Positions 35,081 through 47,754 of a stretch of DNA of 64,000 nt are shown here, piece by piece. The stretch is from Dysidea avara (lineage: Eukaryota; Porifera; Demospongiae; Dictyoceratida; Dysideidae). Under the pieces are notes generated by a model. The model did no database searches and was not told where the DNA came from. It worked only from the letters and a program-made list of their open reading frames with translations. The translations under genes and the position numbers were made by a program. Position 1 is the first letter of the stretch, and each line of letters begins with the position of its first letter. The stretch spans positions 7,006,614-7,070,613 of the forward strand of contig NC_089273.1 of assembly GCF_963678975.1 (NCBI RefSeq). Reading direction: 5' to 3'.

Positions 35081-35493
35081 TGCTTAGAAGTGGAAGCTAT
35101 TCACGTGTTCCTCAGCTACACTGTATGTTGTACTGTAGCTTTTTTCAGAGTCATGCTAGTACATGAGCTACTGTACACATGTCATGCATGTGCCAGTGCT
35201 GCCTTAATACTCATGGCTGTGCTTCCTTCAAGTGTGTAGTCATGTGTACCTGAGACCAGGCCATGTGGACGTGTTCAGTTCACTTGTGTGGAAATACAGT
35301 ATACACAACACATATGCACTGTGCAAGTAAGCAGTACTGTACTTCAATTTACAAATTGCAGCAGCTGTGAAAACAGATGCAGCCTTTAAAAATCCAAAGT
35401 TACCATAAATGTAAAAAGTTTCGAGATACAAAACTTTCACAGATGTACAACTATGGCGAGATTTGGAAGAAAATTTTCATATCTAGGCAGTTA
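35081..35493. other. No gene recognised
   Basis: AT-rich sequence; short frames on both strands have no recognisable features. Confidence 0.4.
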
Positions 35494-35957
35494 CTATAGC
35501 TAAGCACCAGCCTATTATGCTTTTAATTTTACCTAGTATGCTATGCTGCAATGCTCAATATTTTTACCCACTATGCTCATAATTATGCTCAAAATTTATG
35601 CCTTATATCCTTTATTTCTGATGTCTTGCCCTTTCTGAAAGGACAGCAATACTTTTGGCTAGAATGGGACTGTTTAAAAATAAAAAAATATGAATAAATC
35701 TTTTTTATATTTGGCTGCTTTATACATATAAAAATATAGTTGCATTGAATGGCTACCTGCCGACTCTAGAGGTAATACTGACTTCTGTATTAGAATAGTT
35801 TAATATTTTACAGTGAGCTGATGCATTTCACTGACAAGGTTTTTTATAGTTTAACATCTTTATTCTGCCAATTATGCTAGAATTGTGCTTGATGTTTCAA
35901 AGCACCTATCATGCTGAAAAGTATGCCAGCATAATAGGCTGGTGCCAAACTATAGCT
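35494..35957. mobile_element. Inverted-repeat element, GCACCAGCCTATTATGC ends
   Basis: TATAGCTAAGCACCAGCCTA on the left and TAGGCTGGTGCCAAACTATA on the right are inverted ends about 30 bases long. The AATAGGCTGG word links it to the 16637/37316/44840 family. Non-coding. Confidence 0.6.
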
Positions 35958-36213
35958 AATTATTTGCATAATTGCTGAATCTGAAGGAAATTTTTCATAG
36001 GTGAAAGACAATCTACAAAATCTAGGAAAATTTTCCACCTTGAAAAATTTTACGTATGCAGTATAACGTTGTGAAATCAAATTTAGCAGACAAGAAATGT
36101 CTTCAATGTTGCTAATGATCAATTATAATGATGACACCCCTCATTGACATTAAGCCATTCCTTGGCTTTCACAACTTTTTGCTTTTTTAGAGGCTGCACC
36201 TCTTTTCACCAGG

Positions 36214-36510
36214 GTTGAGCGATACTGAAAAAAGTGCACCACGATATATCAAGGAAGCATTCATCACAATAATCAGTGTTATTATATTACATATACATGT
36301 GTTCATTAGAAAACCTATGTAATATTCTCTTCATAAGAAAAGTAATCAAAGTAGGTACTTTGAAAATAATACTCACAAACAATTCCTAAGTTATGAGCAC
36401 TGCATAACTTGCATTTGTGAGGCAGCTGTTATATACATTGGTGAAATTTTTATTTTGTAAGCAACATATCACAATATAACATTATCATAACCTTGATATA
36501 TCACGATGTG
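36214..36510. repeat. Small inverted-repeat element
   Basis: CACGATATATCAAGG at about 36240 returns inverted at 36491-36506, bounding roughly 270 bases of non-coding sequence. Precise termini are uncertain. Confidence 0.4.
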
Positions 36511-37315
36511 TATAAATTAACTCAATGCAGTTATCATCTCATACTTTTGTTGCGATAGCAGTGATGTTCCCTACTTTTCATAGATTGGCATAGATATCAC
36601 TTCTTTTTATACAAGTGTTTGCAGTTCTAAGTTTTACCAGCTTTGAGGATTGCATAGTTTACGTACATCTCTTGTTTGACACATACAAGCTACTGTAACA
36701 TTTTTGGCTACAGCATAAACAGGTGTATATGATAGTTGCTCTGAAAAGTTATCAATAATAATGTAACTATAATGATATACTATATTCATGGATTGTTTTA
36801 TAGAATAGTATGTTGGGTCTAGAAGAGGTTGTGCCTGTAGTTAGGATTCCTAATTATAGTGTGAATATCATGTAGTTATTAGTATAAATAATTACACAAA
36901 TTTGAGTGCAATTACAGAATAATTGTATGAGTAACAGTCAAAATTGCATAAAGTTTAGTGGACTGCAATTTCAGCTGTTTATGTTTACAAGTACAATAAT
37001 TCTTTAATTGCATGAAAATGTGTCCTACAGTAGTAATCACATAGAGACTATGATTAAACTAAAAATCATGGCAACTGTTACTAAGCAACAAAAATTCAAA
37101 ACAATAGCCATTGCAAAAGGTTAATCTCACTTAGCAGCCATTATCTAGCAACTGTTGCAAAGCAACCATATTGTTGCTATGCAATAGGGCATGTATCACT
37201 ACAATGGTAACATCAGTTGTCAATAGAATTACTCCCCATACTGTTGGATTGACAGTGCAATACAAAAACAAACCATGTGGCTTGGGATTAAAATTGCACT
37301 ACCTACTGTTGGAAC
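36511..37315. other. No gene recognised
   Basis: AT-rich DNA with GCAACTGTT/AGCAAC words near 37070-37180 that may be a decayed repeat. No exon candidates. Confidence 0.4.
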
Positions 37316-38175
37316 TAGGCCTGCATCAAATATGCCAACATAATAGGCTAGAGTGCTATGTCAGCATACAGTGTTGGGGGTGACGCATTACATAATAATT
37401 ACTACTTTTGTGGTAACTAAATACGCTTAAAAACATACTTTACTTACAAATGCAATGTGTTACCTAAGTAATATAGTTACTGTAACGAGTCTAATATTAC
37501 ATAATATTATTACTACAAGTAATGAAGTTACTAATCTTGTTAGTTATCCTCTGAGTAACGCCTAGCCACAATGAAGTAACGAAGCCTACTGAATGAAACT
37601 TATTTACCAGCTTCTTACTTATAACCAAGATTTGCACATTGTCCAACAACGCAATCATGTCATGTGATAAGGTGTAGTTTCACACGTGACAGCTTAAGGC
37701 TATGGACACAAAGTAATATAATATGTAATATTATTATAATTACTTCATTTTATGGGTAATATGTAACTGTAACTAAATAGTTCAGCTGCAGGTAATATGT
37801 AACTAGACTAAGTTACTTTAAAAAGTAACTTTCCCAACACTGTCAGAATAATATTAGCATATTAGGTGGATATTTCAATGTATGCTTAATTCCATGAAAA
37901 TAGTCTGACACTCCCTAATAGAGCAGTCAGTGGAAACTGCAATAGAGCACTCAAATATAGCTCCATAGATTGATACTCTCTAATAGAACAGTCACATTGT
38001 ATTGAAATAGTGTAATAGAGCATTCACTAATCAAAATTTTCCAAGATAATTGTAACAAAATAGTGTTGCTAACTTAGGAGTATAATTTTGAAGATCATAA
38101 CTGAAGAGCATAATTTTCGGGAAATTTATAAAAAGCATTTTAGGCAAACTTTTTAAACATATTCAACTCAAGCTT
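37316..38175. mobile_element. Inverted-repeat element, CTGCGTCAAATATG family (copy 2)
   Basis: Starts TAGGCCTGCATCAAATATGC and ends with CATATTCAACTCAAGCTTA. It carries a hAT insertion (37369-37842) and two dispersed-motif copies (about 37905 and 37975). Without the insertion it is colinear with 44840-45206. Confidence 0.65.
37369..37842. mobile_element. Non-autonomous hAT element, CAGTGTTGGG ends, 8-bp TSD
   Basis: The termini CAGTGTTGGG and CCCAACACTG are flanked by TCAGCATA (37361-37368) and TCAGAATA (37843-37850), an 8-bp duplication with one mismatch. Subterminal AAGTAACT and TAATAT-rich repeats are typical of this hAT type. The sister copy at 44.9 kb keeps CAGAATAATTCTAGCATATT uninterrupted, an empty site. 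No transposase. Confidence 0.85.
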
Positions 38176-39307
38176 ATTTGGAACTAATGTATGGCAAAAT
38201 AAATCACTATGTGATTAGTGCTGTAGTCATATCACGTACATTGTAATCTGGTAGTGTACTTCAGTACAGTTGTAGCACATTATCATTAATTTTAGAATTA
38301 TCAATGTCAATGTAATTCAACAGAATGAACTGCTCATTATAGTTCAATTCAAAACACATTATAGTGGAACACTACAGGTCACTAACTAAACATGCTTTAG
38401 TAAAGGATAATTCAATTGCCAACATTTAATTACGCATTTGGAATTTTGCTGTTTACAATCAATACTTCCGTATTATCAAAGGTAATGAATAAACACCTTA
38501 CTGAACTGTACTGTAGTTACAGCTGTATAATAAACTATTGACTGGGCAGTAACTACTATAGAGTTCCACTAAATTCTCTGAAGTAGGGATATAAATATTA
38601 ATACATAGGCTGTGACCGCATCTACGAAAAGGGATCTTATAGCTTTTTCAAATTCCAAACTTTGACTAATCATAACTCCACATGTTTTATCCTATCACTT
38701 TCAAATTGCACCATGCAATAGTGCTATAGTAGGTGACCAAATTTCAGGGTAGTACCATATTCAAGTGACGTGTATTATCTTTTATCTGTAACATGTATTA
38801 TTAAATGTTTAACGAGTGCTGACAATGTCAACATCACAGAATATTGACATAAAACAGTATCAGCCTTAATAGTTCAAAAGGAAGGCAATTAGCTATACAA
38901 TGTACTTGCCATATTTTTACAAAGCCAGTCACATATATTATTAAGATAAAATTATTACATTTTGTGTGCGGTGTTGTACCATTCATGTTTGTTGTATAAC
39001 ATACAGTAACTTGAATGTATTATTATTTTGTTATTGCAGGTAGCTAAACAAGTTAATGGTACACTACATAATTTTTCACATCATTGAAATGGCCATAAAT
39101 TCTTTCTATTATAGAAACAGGAGTATGTTGTTCCATAGTCCATCCAGTGATCATGAAATAAAAAGCTATACACAAACTTTAGCCATTCTACTGTAGAATG
39201 TATCAAATTTCTACACTTTCTGCTGTGATATTAATTTTACCAACATTATAATAAAATATTATTGTCAGAAAACAATGAGACTATGCACTGAAAATTTGTT
39301 TACCAGG
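38176..39307. other. No gene recognised
   Basis: A fragment near 38612 (GTGACCGCATCTACGAAAAG) resembles the terminus of another MITE related to the GGGCCTG family; its second end was not found. The rest is featureless. Confidence 0.35.
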
Positions 39308-39675
39308 AACTATAACAGTATAATCAAGAGTTAATAATATTATAGAGGGGAGAGCATCCTACTTCAGTATAGCCTGTACAAACGTGAATCATAAAGTTAT
39401 GATGCAATACCTATAGTCACCTTTAATGTGTTAGTTGGTCAGGCTTTTGCTCAGCCTATAGCTACAAAGATTGTTGTAGGGTGGCTTCAATAAGTAAACC
39501 ATTGGAGGTATTATCAACACTCAAAATATTAAAGTCATATCCTAGAGAAACCAGTGTTTTACTAAAATTCTTCATGCCATTGCATCATAACTTAATGATT
39601 CACATTTGTACAGGCTATAATGAAGTAGGATACTCTCCCCTCTATAATATTATGAACTCTTGGTATAATGTATAG
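39308..39675. repeat. Foldback repeat with about 95-base arms
   Basis: About 39308-39415 (AGTTAATAATATTATAGAGG, GGGAGAGCATCCTACTTCA) returns inverted at 39576-39672. The loop of about 160 bases is unique. Its short open frame is a shadow of the arms. Confidence 0.7.
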
Positions 39676-39848
39676 TTCAATGTTTCTAGCTTTTGCCTTA
39701 CTGCATGTAACTAGTAAATTGACTTATTAACTATTACAACCAGTGCTGTCAATAACAATTTAATCATAGCTAGTTGAATTGTGAAAGCTTATTTTTAAAA
39801 AATCCTAATCATACAATATTCAAAATCATTACTACTGTTACAATGTAT

Positions 39849-41738
39849 TTAGAACCAAATTTGAAAAATATCTGTGCCTTGTATATCCCTTAACGTATGT
39901 CTAGACATAGCATCCCAAAAAATAACTGCAGATGTGACTCTGAGCTGATCATTAATAATCAGTCTTTTACCATTACAAAAAATTTTCCTCTGTACGGCAT
40001 TAATATTCATCTCATCCATAAAACTAACTCCTTTGACACAATACAAATGAAGTGTTTTCAGTTTGGGTGAGTTCCACACAAGAAATGTTATACCTTCAAC
40101 TGTCAAAGTTTTTGCTACATGTACTAGTCCACCATGAGCTGAACTGAGCTCATAAAGTCATCAGCAACATCATTGTATGGTGAATAAATGTATAACTGTT
40201 GTAGATTGTGAGTGTGAGTTAAACTGAGTGACAGTGGTTGGAAAGTATCATGGAAGTATGCGCATTTTAATTTCTTACAGTTATTGACCACGTCCTGTAC
40301 GATAGTGGGTAGTCCGAAAAAATTTTTTGAGTAGCAATAGTTTAGTTATGGAGAAAAGGATAGAAATACTCTCTGTTCACTAGTAAAATTTTTACTGCAC
40401 AAAAAACTACATTGTAGTCTTCTTATAGTTAAACATTTCTTATACAAACAAATCAACTTTTCTTTATTTGCAACTTCTGATCTCAAAACACAACACTCCA
40501 CTGCTAAGTGGATCAATTTCATATCACTTAATATTTCCCACAATAGGATATGGTTCTCTACTGGTGATAACCATCTACAGCTGAGGTGTATGCCAAGTAA
40601 GTTTAGTCCTTGTAACTTGTGACAGTGGCTAGCAACAGCTCGTAGACCTTGTAGACTTTCCAAACAATCATAACAATTCTCCAAGTTGAGTCCCTGAATA
40701 TTAGGACAAACAATAACTAGTTGTTCCAAGTGACAAGACTGGAGTGAGGGACAGTTAGTAAGATCAAAATGAGTAACACAAGTAAGGTTGTCACATCTGG
40801 TAATAGGTAAGGAGTTCAGATTTCTCACATCATCATTATGCAGATACCTTACCATATACATTGCCCTTCCACCGTACTGACAATCAGTCATAACTGCTAC
40901 ATCATTGTTTAATCCCAACATACCAAAGTCACTGAGTTCGAAACCTGGAGTGGTCATTTGCCCAGATGCTTCAAACTGTAGTTGAAAATATGGAAGTGTA
41001 GGTGAAAAGGTTAATGGTAATTTACTAGATCTGCTGTATACTCTGAAGTTACCAGTAGTACCAGCAGGAATAGTACTAAGTTGGGTAGCATAATCAAGAA
41101 TTTCAGGTATAATATTTATATTATCATTGGCTTAGAAAAAAACAAAAAAACACATAATCTTGGAGTAAATAGTTACTGTAGTAATAACCTTCAAACTCAA
41201 TGGCTTCAATCCTAATTCTATCCAGTGTTTTCACAGCTCATTGTGATTAAATAAAGGATTAGAAAATATTGTGAGTTCTTTCAACTGACCAATGTTTAGA
41301 AGCAAATGTTTAATGTCACCATTACTATCCATCTTCAGTTCTAGTGTTTGTAGACATCCCATGTGATGCATTGTCTTCCTTAGTTGTTCAGGATCTAACT
41401 TGGTTGATGGTAGACTAAGATGTTGTACATTAATACAATACTGCAGCATATCTATCAGTGTTGATGGTACTCTACTGTTAGGAAAGGATAACACTTTGAT
41501 ATGTTGTCCACACACCTTCAAAACATCCTTCACAACATATTCATCACAACTGTCATAATAAGGCTACACAAACACATTCCACAGTGATGGTGTTCCTTCA
41601 ATCACAAACTTCAACCACCTTGAAACATATCTCAGTTTTATTCTGTCACTTAGTAAAGAAAATGAGATGATATATATAAACTAACAACTCAATAGGAACT
41701 GATAACAGAGACTCCTGATCCAAATTATCTTGATCCAT
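39849..41738 (-). pseudogene. F-box/leucine-rich-repeat protein, broken
   Basis: On the minus strand, a start at 41738 (MDQDNLDQESLL, SVPIELLVYI) leads into an F-box (SFSLLSDRIKLRYVSRWLKF, then VIEGTPSLWNVF), followed by leucine-rich repeats (HIKVLSFPNSRVPSTLIDML, LQTLELKM, LTCVTHFDLTNCPSLQ, LQGLNLLG) and a C-terminal end TDIFQIWF. F-box proteins act as substrate adaptors of SCF ubiquitin ligases; LRRs bind the substrate. The frame is broken by a shift in a TA run (41670-41679), TAG at 41564-41566, TGA at 41231-41233, TAA at 41132-41134, TAA at 40346-40348 and a further shift near 40145. The intact gene would be about 630 residues and apparently intronless after the start. The breaks are few compared with the preserved text, so loss was fairly recent. 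Confidence 0.8.
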
Positions 41739-41967
41739 CTATTTGATGACAATTTAAAGTTAGTCCAGTTTCAGTTAAAACTTAGTTCCGCTACTGTAGA
41801 GTTTCAGACCAAAGCTACACTATCTAGAGCCTATTTATACCTACCCATGCATGATGCTGAGTATGCAAATACAAGTTTGTACAGGAATATGCTAGCTACT
41901 GTATTGCAAAATGATGATGTTTTTATTGAAGTTCTAAGACGCATAAAATTAAATATTTAATCATTAC

Positions 41968-42180
41968 CTTTACTGATATATACAGTAATTGAAGTGATTC
42001 AATGACAGTGTGCTCACATTTTCGGTCAGCTGTGGCCATGTGGGCGCCATCCTTGCTTGCTGAAATTGGATTGGCAAAATCGTGTATGTTCATCACATGA
42101 GCAAAGAGGCTTTGAACGACAGAAAATAAAGTACAGTGTACTAACTGTACTAAACCGGGAGGGGTGAGGGAATTGCTTGG
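41968..42180 (-). other. Possible 5' non-coding exon of the F-box/LRR pseudogene
   Basis: On the minus strand the sequence ends CAGTAAAG|GTAATG at 41968, a good donor. A matching acceptor AAATAG lies directly before the pseudogene start codon at 41738, giving a 229-base intron. The segment is richer in CpG and GC than its surroundings and has a short upstream frame. The link is inferred from position only. Confidence 0.3.
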
Positions 42181-42241
42181 CAAAACTGGGGACCAGGAGC
42201 TGGGAGGTCACTTGCACAACACTACAAGCAAGTGTTTTTTT

Positions 42242-42760
42242 TTACAGTAAAGATGGTTTATTGATGCAGAAGAGATTCACTGCCATAGGGTCCCACACTA
42301 CTGAAGCATACTCCAGTTGTGGTCTTACCATTGCTAAATATGCTGCTGCTTTCACTTGTGTAGAACAATTGCTTAGGTTTCTCTTAAGAAAGTTTAATGC
42401 TCTGGATGCTTTTCCTGTTATTTTGGATACATGATCATGGGGTGACCAAGACAAATGTTTGTCCAAGAGTACTCCGAGATATGAATGTCTATCAGTAATA
42501 GTTATTGTTAAGGTATATATGGTTGTTCAACTCAATAACTTTGAATGATGGGTGACTGAGATCTGGTGCATCTTATTATAACACATTTGGATACATTAAA
42601 CCTGAGTTGCCATATATGTACCCATTCTGATAGTATATTCGATCTTGCTGAAGGATGGAAGCATCGTTCTGGGAATCAATTACTCTACAGTATATAACAA
42701 GCAGTCATCAGTAAACAGCCGTAGTCCCATCAACACAGGATTGGGCAGAGTTCACCTCTC
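42242..42760 (-). pseudogene. LINE reverse-transcriptase C-terminal remnant 2
   Basis: The minus strand reads LRLFTDDCLLYTV (the FxDD polymerase motif, 42701-42715), then WQLRFNVSKCVI, YLGVLLDKHLSWSPHDHV, SKITGKASRALNFLKRNL and VRPQLEYASVVWDP. This matches the palm-to-thumb part of Jockey/CR1/L2-type LINEs. At least one stop and several frameshifts are present. It is truncated at both ends and lies just upstream of the F-box pseudogene. Confidence 0.85.
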
Positions 42761-42769
42761 TGGCCACAG

Positions 42770-44654
42770 TTTTAGCATGAAGACTTTCCTTTTCTTTTAT
42801 TTATTGAAACTTTTCTCATGTGTGTGTACATGTATGTACTTAAATTTCTTTTGAGATCATGACTGCTAAATAGAGTTCACTGTGTCCACAGCAAAACAAT
42901 AAATAAATAAAGTAGTACCCCTCCCCCAAACCTGAGGTAGACTTGCATACAAACTGCAGGCATGGGAATTGCAATAATATGCGTACTTCACAAAGATCAA
43001 GATACTCTAAGAGAAACGTCAGCCACTTTAATAGATCCTGCAGTCCCATTTTTATGTCTCTTAACTGCCAGGCCCAGTAGCTAGTTAAATTATTTGCAAT
43101 AGATAGTCTAAAAGTATATAGAACTACTAAATTTAAAAATCATGCTGGGTGCATAGGTATCATGTCCCCAATGTCACCCATCATTGTCTGCTTTTTTGTA
43201 GCTGTAGCTATCATGAGTAACTTTCAATACTATATTAATTTGCTCAGACTTTTTTAACCTGCTCCATTTCCCCTGATTTTATTTATCCTACTGGCTCTGC
43301 TATTTAGACAGCTGTAAGATCCAGAGTGTGTCACGTGCATTTTCACAGTCCTGAGCTAGTCACTAGTATATCTACAGTAAGCAAACAATTTTGCTTTACT
43401 TTATTGTTCTGATAACTTGTACCACAAGAAATTTCTTTGTCAGTTATATAACAGTAAAAGTTCTTGAATTATAAGACTAATGACTGCATGTATTTTTATA
43501 AGGTATAATACGGATTTGTACAACTCGTTTATCTTCAACAGGATTAAGACATAAATAATTATTAATGACTAATGGACTAAACTTTGACAGATGCAGTTCA
43601 GTGTCCATAAGTGTATTGCATTTAAGAACGAACTTAATTACCAATTGCACATGATGTATACCATTATAAAAAATGAAATGCCAACATCCATTTTCTTAGG
43701 TCTATGTATAATGATACTGTTACTTATTAGTGGTATATACATATTTAGTAAGCTGTAAACATCCTCAGCAATATAGAGCTACATGTAGTACAAATGTGTG
43801 TGGTTGTTCAACACTGATAATTTTTTATGATTGTTTGATTATAACTAGTGATGCAGCCATGCAATCTGTAAAATTCAAACATTACAGTTACAATAACAAG
43901 TAAAAAATGACAAGGTTTTTTAACTGGGGGTTACACGAATGTTGGTTTAACTGTACTGTTTGTATGGGTACTATCAAGTCAACTATGTTATTAGCATTTA
44001 GCTGCATACAGATTTCTTGGCTCAATCTGTGCTGAATGCAGCTGTGATAGACAGCAATAATTGCTTTGCTGCACATTTTGTTAAGAGAGTATCAGCTGCT
44101 AATGTTTGCAACCACTAATGACATTCTAAAAGCAGCTAACCATCTGAAAATCTGGCCTTATTTAGCTACAGACAACACAGCTAGCATGAGAGATTTCCCT
44201 TCAGAAAACGCTGTATTGCATGACATACGGTATACATACAGTAGTAATAAAGCTCTCTATGATCATATACTTTAATTCATCCATGACTGTATTTGTTTGT
44301 ACATACAGCAAAAATACTGCAAGCTAGCAATCGTTATGTTAGACAGTTTCTAACACATTAATAAACTAATCACTACGCATGTTCAAATCCTAACAGTCCA
44401 AAAAATCTAATGCAGCATCAAGTCAGCCATCTTGAATTCAAGCAGGTGGAGGTTTAGGTGGAGTCTGGCTGCAGAATGCATGACTGTAGATCAACCACTG
44501 ATCGTTGACTTTACGCCATATCATGACAAAACTACAGAACAATACAGTGCAAGTACATTATTATAATATAAATACTTTACAAGAGTAGACCTCACAAATT
44601 TAATAATATGCTGTATCCATTCACTACAAGCGTTCAGTGTGTTTGTATTCTCTT
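42770..44654. other. No gene recognised
   Basis: Includes one dispersed motif (about 42995-43024) and, near 43920-43985, a block resembling 61870-61935 (GTTTGTATGGGT, CTATCAAG). Otherwise AT-rich and featureless. Confidence 0.4.
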
Positions 44655-44745
44655 AATCCTGTTCTAGTACTGAGATATAACCTGTAGTGTGATGGGGTGT
44701 AGTTTGTGTCCACATGCCCTGTTTTTACAGGCCTGGTCACATATG
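44655..44745. mobile_element. Truncated MITE, GGGCCTG-type end (copy 5)
   Basis: Only the right half is present: GGGGTGTAGTTTGTGTCCAC, then CATGCCCTGTTTTTACAGGC and CTGGTCAC. The left end is missing. Confidence 0.65.
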
Positions 44746-44839
44746 CACTTCCTTTAGCATTGGTCCACAGAGTTTGAATTTGGATCAAAATGCTCACCGT
44801 GAATTTTCAAGGTATAGTTTTGGTCCTGTTGATGTTTGC

Positions 44840-45206
44840 TAGGCCTACGTCAAATATTCCAGCATAATAAAAAAAGCATAATAGGCTGGAGTACTATGCC
44901 AGAATAATTCTAGCATATTAGGTGGACATTTCAAACTATGGAGCTTAATTCCAAGAAAATAGATTGAGACTCCCCAATAAAGCAGTCATTAGTCCTTAAA
45001 TCAATACTCTCTAATAGAACAGTCACTTTACAGTGAAATACTCTAACAGAGCATTCACTGATTAAAATGTCCCAAGATAATTGTAACAAATGTTGCTAAC
45101 TTAGGCGCATAATGCAAGCATAATGGAAACACTGAAACAGCATAATAGGTGGAAATTGCTGAAAGCATTTTGGACAAAATTTTGAGCATATTTGACTCAG
45201 GCCTAA
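44840..45206. mobile_element. Inverted-repeat element, CTGCGTCAAATATG family (copy 3)
   Basis: Ends TAGGCCTACGTCAAATATTC and, inverted, TTAGGCCTGAGTCAAATATG. It is the shortest copy and has no nested insertion, so it gives the empty-site structure for the insertions in copies 1 and 2. Two dispersed motifs lie inside. Confidence 0.75.
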
Positions 45207-46196
45207 TGTTTGCACATGCAGTTACAAAGATGTTTTAAATAAAGAAATGTTTACTTCTACCACATCATAATCAAACTGACTCTACAAAAACTAACTATAG
45301 ATATTTGAACTCTTCATGAGCAGGCAAATAAGATCGTGTATAGCAGTGATGCAGTGTAGGAAGCTACCATTGCTATACAATAAAAATCCATATAGGATTG
45401 AGATACTCTAATAGAACAGTCAGTCAAATGCTGTCACCACATGAAATCCTCCATGGTTATTGCTGATAATGAAAACTTCATCTGCAGCACTATCCCATGG
45501 GTACACTTAGCTGTAGCCTGCTAGCTAAGATTTTAATACACTTTGTCATTTATTATATTCTTCTATAATTATGACAACAACGTACTACTCATGACTGTCA
45601 ATAATCCCTACAGCTCTTGATCAGTGCAGGCCATTTAGAAAAATGGCATATAGTGGACCCTTGGGTATCCAAACTGCAATGTGCCTCGGGCAATGGAAAA
45701 GTGGTCAGATAAGTGTACTATTTGGATAATTGAAGCCCATACATTAATTTTATTATACGGAGCTCTGTTGAAATATTCTAATAGAACATACACTTGTACT
45801 TAAAACACTCTATTAGAACAGTGATTTCTAATTTCGGATGAACAAGGGTTAGATGATTGAGTGTTTAACGTGCCATAATTTGCTCTTTTATTTTATAGTA
45901 TGCAGTTCTTGTATGCAGAAAAGTTTTTGCAAAAGACTGAGATACTTTAATAGAATAGTCATCCATGTAAATCATATGAAAACATTTAACACGAAAATTT
46001 CCATCTTGAAATTTTTGTAGCATAAGTAATTTCTTTGGAGCAAGCACAAATTCACCAATATCATGCTTGTTCAAACTAGATGGGATTTAGCTGAGATGGT
46101 CACAAAATCATTGAATTTTAAATTTAACAAAAGCTATCATGATTAGGTTTGTGGCTATTATATTCATAAAAAATTCATCATTACACCTTTAAGCAG
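45207..46196. other. Repeat-rich, no gene recognised
   Basis: Has dispersed-motif copies near 45396, 45775 and 45935 and a block at 45650-45830 resembling the pogo-like MITE of 23.6 kb. A 69-codon minus frame (45865-46074) has no recognisable features. Confidence 0.4.
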
Positions 46197-46682
46197 CAAT
46201 GGCGGATCCAGCATGGGGCATTTGGGGCAAATTCCCCCCACCACCACCACCTTGTGGAGGAGCCATGCAGCCATGCAGCCATGCTTCTGATTAAAATAGC
46301 TACTAAACTTTGTGTCAGGCCAAGATCAGTTTATTAACTCATGAATTTTACTAGCATTTATTACAAATTAACCTGAAACCAAAGCAAACCAGTCAAACTG
46401 ACTGTGAAATTACCACCCAGCACCTTCGTTCGTTCTAAGCGCCGCTAAAATTAATTATTGTGTTGCTGTTTTGAAGATATACAGAGCCTTTTAAACAGCA
46501 TTAAGACTTCACAGCCATCTGAAAAGGCCAAATTAGCAAAAATCAACTGTGAGACACTACTAAGAGGTGATGATTTGTTGCTTCAAAATGCAGCACTGAA
46601 CTAGAGAATCTGGCTCTCCCCAACCACCTACAACTTAGCCTATGTGTGCCCCTCCCCTTACCAGCTCCTGGATCCGCCCCTG
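46197..46682. mobile_element. Non-autonomous hAT-like element, 5-bp TSD (second copy of family)
   Basis: Left end CAATGGCGGATCCAGC, right end GGATCCGCCCCTG, flanked by AGCAG (46192-46196 and 46683-46687). The left terminus has mutated from CAGGGG to CAATGG. 486 bases, non-coding. Confidence 0.75.
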
Positions 46683-47754
46683 AGCAGTACTCCATTTATT
46701 ATACTTTTGAGAAATGTACAATATTCTCAACAATATGCTACAATCTCTGGCCGATATTATGTAATTTTTTTATTGTAGCAGACCATTTACACCAGTGTTT
46801 CAGCCTCAAATATCATTTAATATCTTAGCTCATTGCTGTATTAAGAGTATTTTCATTCTATAAGTTAATACTTTATTAGAGTAGTATAATGACTGCTCCA
46901 TTAGAATTTCTGATTGCTGTATTAGAATATCTCAATGTGATTTTCTTACTTTGAGCTTTATAGTAGGTTCCCAATTCCCACATGTACTTCAGGCGATATC
47001 CCCAAGGGGATTTTCAATGAGTTAATGATGCAGGGACAGCCCGACAGATTTTGAACATCCAATGCTTAAAATATACTGGTTTATGTTCTACGGATAATGC
47101 AAACTTAATATGATTAAAATCATGTTTGGTTGCTTAACTCCCTTTACGTCCTACCAATTATGGCTATAATGCTTGGTCAGGAGTATTGTAGTGTTATATC
47201 CAACAGTTAAAAGCTCTAAATTTAACGTTTCAAGCTAGTCTTGCTTTTACAATATTTTTTACCTGCAATGTTATGGCTGTTCTATTAGAATACATCTGAC
47301 TGCTCTATTGAAGTATCTTTAATGTTTTCTTTGCACAGTGCCTGAAATTTTGACTTAAACTTTTTGGAAGGGTAGGTAAGTTTAGGATTTTTAGTGTCCA
47401 GTGTAGTTATTAAGAAAAATTACAAACTAAATATGGTGATATTACTATTTATTGTGATATTTATAGATTACTGTTGGTTGACTGTTCTATTATAGGAGTC
47501 TTGATCTTCCATAATAATTTTGGAACTGCAAGTATGAGGCACATAGCATCACATGTTTCTTTGTAATACACTATGATCTTTTGGTGTCAAAAGAGCTTTT
47601 ATAAACACTTATTATTTGGAAATACCGTGGTAATATGAGTATTGTGATATTATCGTTTTACTAAAATCTAGACAATACAGGAATCATTTCATCATAATAC
47701 CTTGGTTAGAAAATAGCAACCTTTCTCCTATTCACGACTACCATACTGCATCAT
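46683..47754. other. No gene recognised; dispersed-motif cluster
   Basis: Several degenerate copies of the CTCTAATAGAGCAGTC motif occur at 46866-46930, 47275-47312 and 47480-47503. The last visible exon of the NTF2-like gene would be expected to continue on the minus strand somewhere below 52.6 kb, but I found no suitable exon here. Confidence 0.4.

Noticed and set aside
45865-46074. Candidate missing last exon of the NTF2-like gene
   Set aside because: The translated sequence does not carry the expected beta-strand pattern or a phase-2 acceptor.
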